Positions 60,690 to 64,000 of a DNA stretch of 64,000 nucleotides are shown one piece after another. Location of the stretch: contig NW_020194517.1 in NCBI RefSeq assembly GCF_002865645.1, positions 1 to 64,000 on the forward strand, given 5' to 3'. Both the position numbers and the translations under genes were made by a program. The notes under the pieces were generated by a model that saw only the letters and a list, made by a program, of their open reading frames with translations, had not been told where the DNA came from and did no database searches. The DNA is from Hyaloscypha bicolor E (Eukaryota; Ascomycota; Leotiomycetes; Helotiales; Hyaloscyphaceae). Each line of letters starts with the position of its first letter. Position 1 is the first letter of the stretch.

Positions 60690-63592
60690 TTCGTTATGGA
60701 ATTAGCAGGATTCGATTCTTCTTTAATCTATTTAACTTCTGTAATTTCTCGTTATTTATATACCTAATAAAGATATATTATATTAATTATTAGACGTTTT
60801 TCTTAAGTAATACCTAATTTAACGAGATATTCGTATAATAACTTCGAATTCGTATAAATAACTAGTAATAGTTCTATTTCTAGTACTCTATTAATTATAG
60901 ATTTAACTAAAGTACCTATATTAAAACTATAAGCCATATTATAGAGTTCTAAAGCTAGAATACTTCTAGTAATTCTCTTATATTTAGTAAAGAACTAGTA
61001 AATAATATTAGTATATCTAGTTCTATTTACTAGAACTAGAATATATCTAATTTAGGAAAAGAGAGCTCTATTATTTATAAATAAAGCATTTATAAAAATA
61101 ATTAAATATAAGAACTCCTTTATTAGCTTTATAAATCTTAGTTCTCTAGTAGTATTCTTAATTTACTATTAAATATACTTATTAAATACCTTTATATTAG
61201 TTTCCGAGGGTTTAATAGCTTAAGTAATAATTAATAGGTTATATAAAGCTTCTAGTTAATAGGCTAATATAATATATACTTCTTTCGTATATTAGGTAAT
61301 ATATTAGTCCTTAATAAAGAGATTTTAACGAATAGTACCTCTATTACTTATAGTAATAGTATTCTTTATAGAAATAATTCGAAGGTTCTTATACTAGTAT
61401 TCCTATATAAGAGTAATTCTAATAATATTTATATAAATAATATCTTTATTAAATTTGAGATTATAATTAAAAGTAAGAAATTCACGCTTCTTAGCCAAGA
61501 ATTTAGTCTTATAGAGCTTTAGTTACTTTACCTTTACAAAATTATTAATTCTAATAAATAAGGTATTATTAGTTTAAAGGCTAATAATTCTAAAGAGTTA
61601 CTTACTATAAAATAGGCAAGAGTTATAAATTAACTATTTTATAAAGAGCTTATTAATATAATAGGAATAATAAGTCTTAAACTAGTAGTTCCTAGCTTCC
61701 GATATACTATATAGTAGTTTTATAACCTTTAGAATAGAATTATTCTTTAGATTTAGCTTTCTAGTAAACTTATAAGGTAAGTTAATATAGAAATTATAAT
61801 TAAATAAGATTATTAATTAAATATAAGCTTATGAGATATTATATAAATATAATTCTATAGTATTTATTATTATAGTAGTAATACTAAGAATAATTCTCTA
61901 ACTAATATATTAGATAGTAGGTAATTATATTAATATTATATATTTCTTACTATTATTATAAGCTTAAATAACTAGTCTCGACTTCTTAAGCTTTTTCTTT
62001 ATATTCTTATTCTTAATCTCATTAATAAACCGGGAGTTAAAAATATATACCTCTTTTAGTATCTAAGATCTAGAAATAACTTTAAATATACCCTTTTCTA
62101 GAAGACTAGTAACTTTAACTTAACGGGAATTCTTATATAATTTATTATTCTATAGAAATACCGTAATATCTGAGGTCTTATAAGGGCATCCTTTATTATA
62201 CTTTAGTAAAATAATAGGAGGAATTATACCCGTATTACCTTTAGTCTTATTATTAGATTTGGAAATAGGTTCAGGTTCGGAGTTATTAGTAATAACCTTA
62301 ATATTCTCTATATAAAAGAGCTTTACGGAAATTAAACGGAAAATAGTATTACTATATAATAGAGCTAGTATATAGTTCTCTCTATTAATAGCTACTAGCT
62401 TATATAGTCTATCCTAACTACTAGATTATTTGGTATTCTCTTTATACTAAATAAGAATATTCGAATTCAGGAGTAGTTTATAAATATTAGTAGTACTAGA
62501 ACTATTTCAGGTATTTAAAGTATTCGTAATTTAATATCTAGCTTAAAGCTTCTGAATTTCTATTATTACTTTCTTAAGTACCGCTAATTACTATAATATA
62601 ATAGGTAATAAGATATTATATTTAGTTATTTGAGATAAAGTACTATAAACCAAAAGAATTAGAATAATACTATTAGATTCTATAAAGTTATTAATAGCCT
62701 TAAAAGCTATTTAAAATATAGTATCCTTATTAATTCCGTTAATTTTAGTTATAATAATAAGATAGGTATATTAGATTAGGCTATAATAGTATTTTATAAT
62801 TCCGATAAAATTATAAGCTTTTACGGGAATAATCTTAACCTTAGTTCCTATAGTATTTGCAAGCTAAGTAAACTTCTTATTAGTAAACTACTTTCTAGTA
62901 TTTACTATAATCTAATTAGGAGAGCCTAAATAGTTATTAATCTAGTATTACTTAAATATATCTCAAATATATATTATACTAATATTCTAGAGCTATTAGC
63001 TGGCTTAATATCGAGTACCTTTATTAATAATATAAAATATAGGCTTACCGGAAATATAGAAAATATTAATAATAATAGAATAATTAAAGCTAATATTATC
63101 TTTTAGATTAAACTTGAATTATTTAGATAATTAGCTATATTTCTAATATTACTTATAGTACTTTATAAGATACTTAAGGGCTTTTATATTAATATTATAG
63201 CCTGCTTATTCTAATATATTTCGGAGCTTACTAATAGATAAATAACTAAAATAATAGTATAGATATTATAATTTGACCTTTATAAGAAAGCAGGAATTAT
63301 AAATAAAGAATTCGAAAATAAAGCCTTATAATATAGTATTCTAAAGCAAGAAAGAATATTTGAAATATTATATTATAAATATATATTTTCTAGTAAAAGT
63401 AATAAAATAATTAGTAAGATTATTAAAATAGATTTCTAGCTTATTTATATTAGCTAAGCTAAATAAAAATAGAGTTTTTAAAAATATAATATGGAATTAT
63501 ACTTGCCTAATTAGTATACTTACTATTATAGATCTAATAGAAGATATAGATTTAATACTAAACTAGATATTAATTTGATTTTTAGTAGTTTT
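60690..63592 (-). pseudogene. copia C pol remnant (integrase, RT, RNase H)
   Basis: From the minus strand at about 61010 a frame of more than 60 codons is clean: RITRSILALELYNMAYSF (the RNase H Glu in LELY), then LLVIYTNSKLLYEYLVKLG, where TNSK stands for the catalytic TDSK of copia RNase H. RT text lies at about 62200-61490, with LQTNNTLF-like sequence at the place of the two active-site Asp. The pre-integrase block is at about 63230-63100. Later parts have many stops. This identifies the whole A/B/C family as Ty1/copia. Confidence 0.8.
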
Positions 63593-64000
63593 TATTACGA
63601 GTATGGTATTTAGGGCTTGGAAAGTAAGATAGAAGGTCCCTTATAAAGATAATTCAAAGCTAAGGAAGAGAAAACTAGAATATAAGAGGCTGCAAGGAAG
63701 TATATATATCCTATAATATACTAGTCCTAAAGGAGCTAGCCTTCTAAATATCTCTAGTATATTCCAAGTATATTTCTCTAGTAAGGCGGCCGTATTATAT
63801 ATGCCTAGGAGGTATCTGGGAATTGTAATATTATTCTTCTCCTTTATAATAAGCTTGTTCCCGAGCTTTGTATAAGCCGTTAATCTATCCAATTTCGTAC
63901 TATACTTCTTCCCAAAGTGAAACTAGTATCTCGGATATAGATATTATATATGAAAGGCCGGTATCTTTACTATATAACCTAGGAGGATTTATTATTATTT
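63593..64000 (-). mobile_element. gypsy G3 LTR and start of internal region, cut by window edge
   Basis: 63593-63838 matches the gypsy LTR core at 33595, 48622 and 59135, with the least RIP damage. It has no satellite array. From 63838 to the end the sequence matches the region just inside the left LTR of G2 (about 48913-48985), so this is the 3' LTR of a further minus-strand gypsy that continues past the window. The 83-codon minus ORF at 63641-63892 is partly this internal end and partly LTR. Confidence 0.6.

Larger units (their letters stand above)
60097..63592 (-). mobile_element. copia C, truncated by a gypsy LTR
   Basis: Left LTR at 60097-60400, RNase H from about 60690, then RT and integrase rightwards on the minus strand. 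The match to copia A and B stops at 63592, where a gypsy LTR begins. It is the least mutated of the three copies. Confidence 0.75.

Overview
The window looks like nuclear DNA of a filamentous ascomycete (Pezizomycotina). Very AT-rich blocks, nearly free of CpA/TpG and full of TAA/TAG stops where transposon proteins are still legible, are the signature of repeat-induced point mutation (RIP, C-to-T at CpA). These blocks flank one stretch of ordinary composition (about 35.1-47.7 kb) with short GT-AG introns and fungal gene relics. Species cannot be read from this sequence; a Leotiomycete-like fungus is only a guess.

Layout. (1) 1-17.3 kb is a three-layer transposon nest. An old + strand Ty3/gypsy chromovirus (gag, protease, RT, RNase H, integrase, chromodomain) is split in gag by a Tad1-type LINE (591-12651, perfect 15-bp target duplication, 30-A tail). 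That LINE is itself split by a second, less mutated copy of the same family on the minus strand (1860-7838). (2) 17.3-35 kb is RIP-ruined DNA holding a solo LTR (18924-19221), gypsy fragments, and a minus-strand gypsy (about 22.6-33.9 kb) interrupted by a minus-strand Ty1/copia element (about 24.9-31.35 kb). (3) 35.1-47.7 kb is the gene island. It holds a frameshifted Myb/SANT-like relic, a frameshifted fungal-type protein kinase relic, a tiny intact Cys-rich ORF, a decayed but unRIPed copia element with LTR-like ends, unassigned ORFs, and one apparently intact eight-exon gene for a CorA-like membrane protein (44807-47589). (4) 47.7-64 kb is again RIP-ruined: an unRIPed solo LTR with a 5-bp target duplication (48097-48394), a second gypsy copy (about 48.6-59.6 kb) interrupted by a second copia copy (50.7-56.9 kb), and a third copia (60.1-63.6 kb) that abuts another gypsy LTR at the window edge.

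The genes do not form a pathway. Apart from the CorA-like gene and the small Cys-rich ORF, everything recognisable is a dead transposon or pseudogene. I saw no rRNA, tRNA or CRISPR array. The main value of the window is its legible transposon stratigraphy, a matched RIPed/unRIPed LTR pair, LTR-embedded minisatellites, and a living gene in a heterochromatin-like setting. LTR and element edges in the AT-rich blocks were placed by eye from repeat comparison and are approximate unless stated otherwise.
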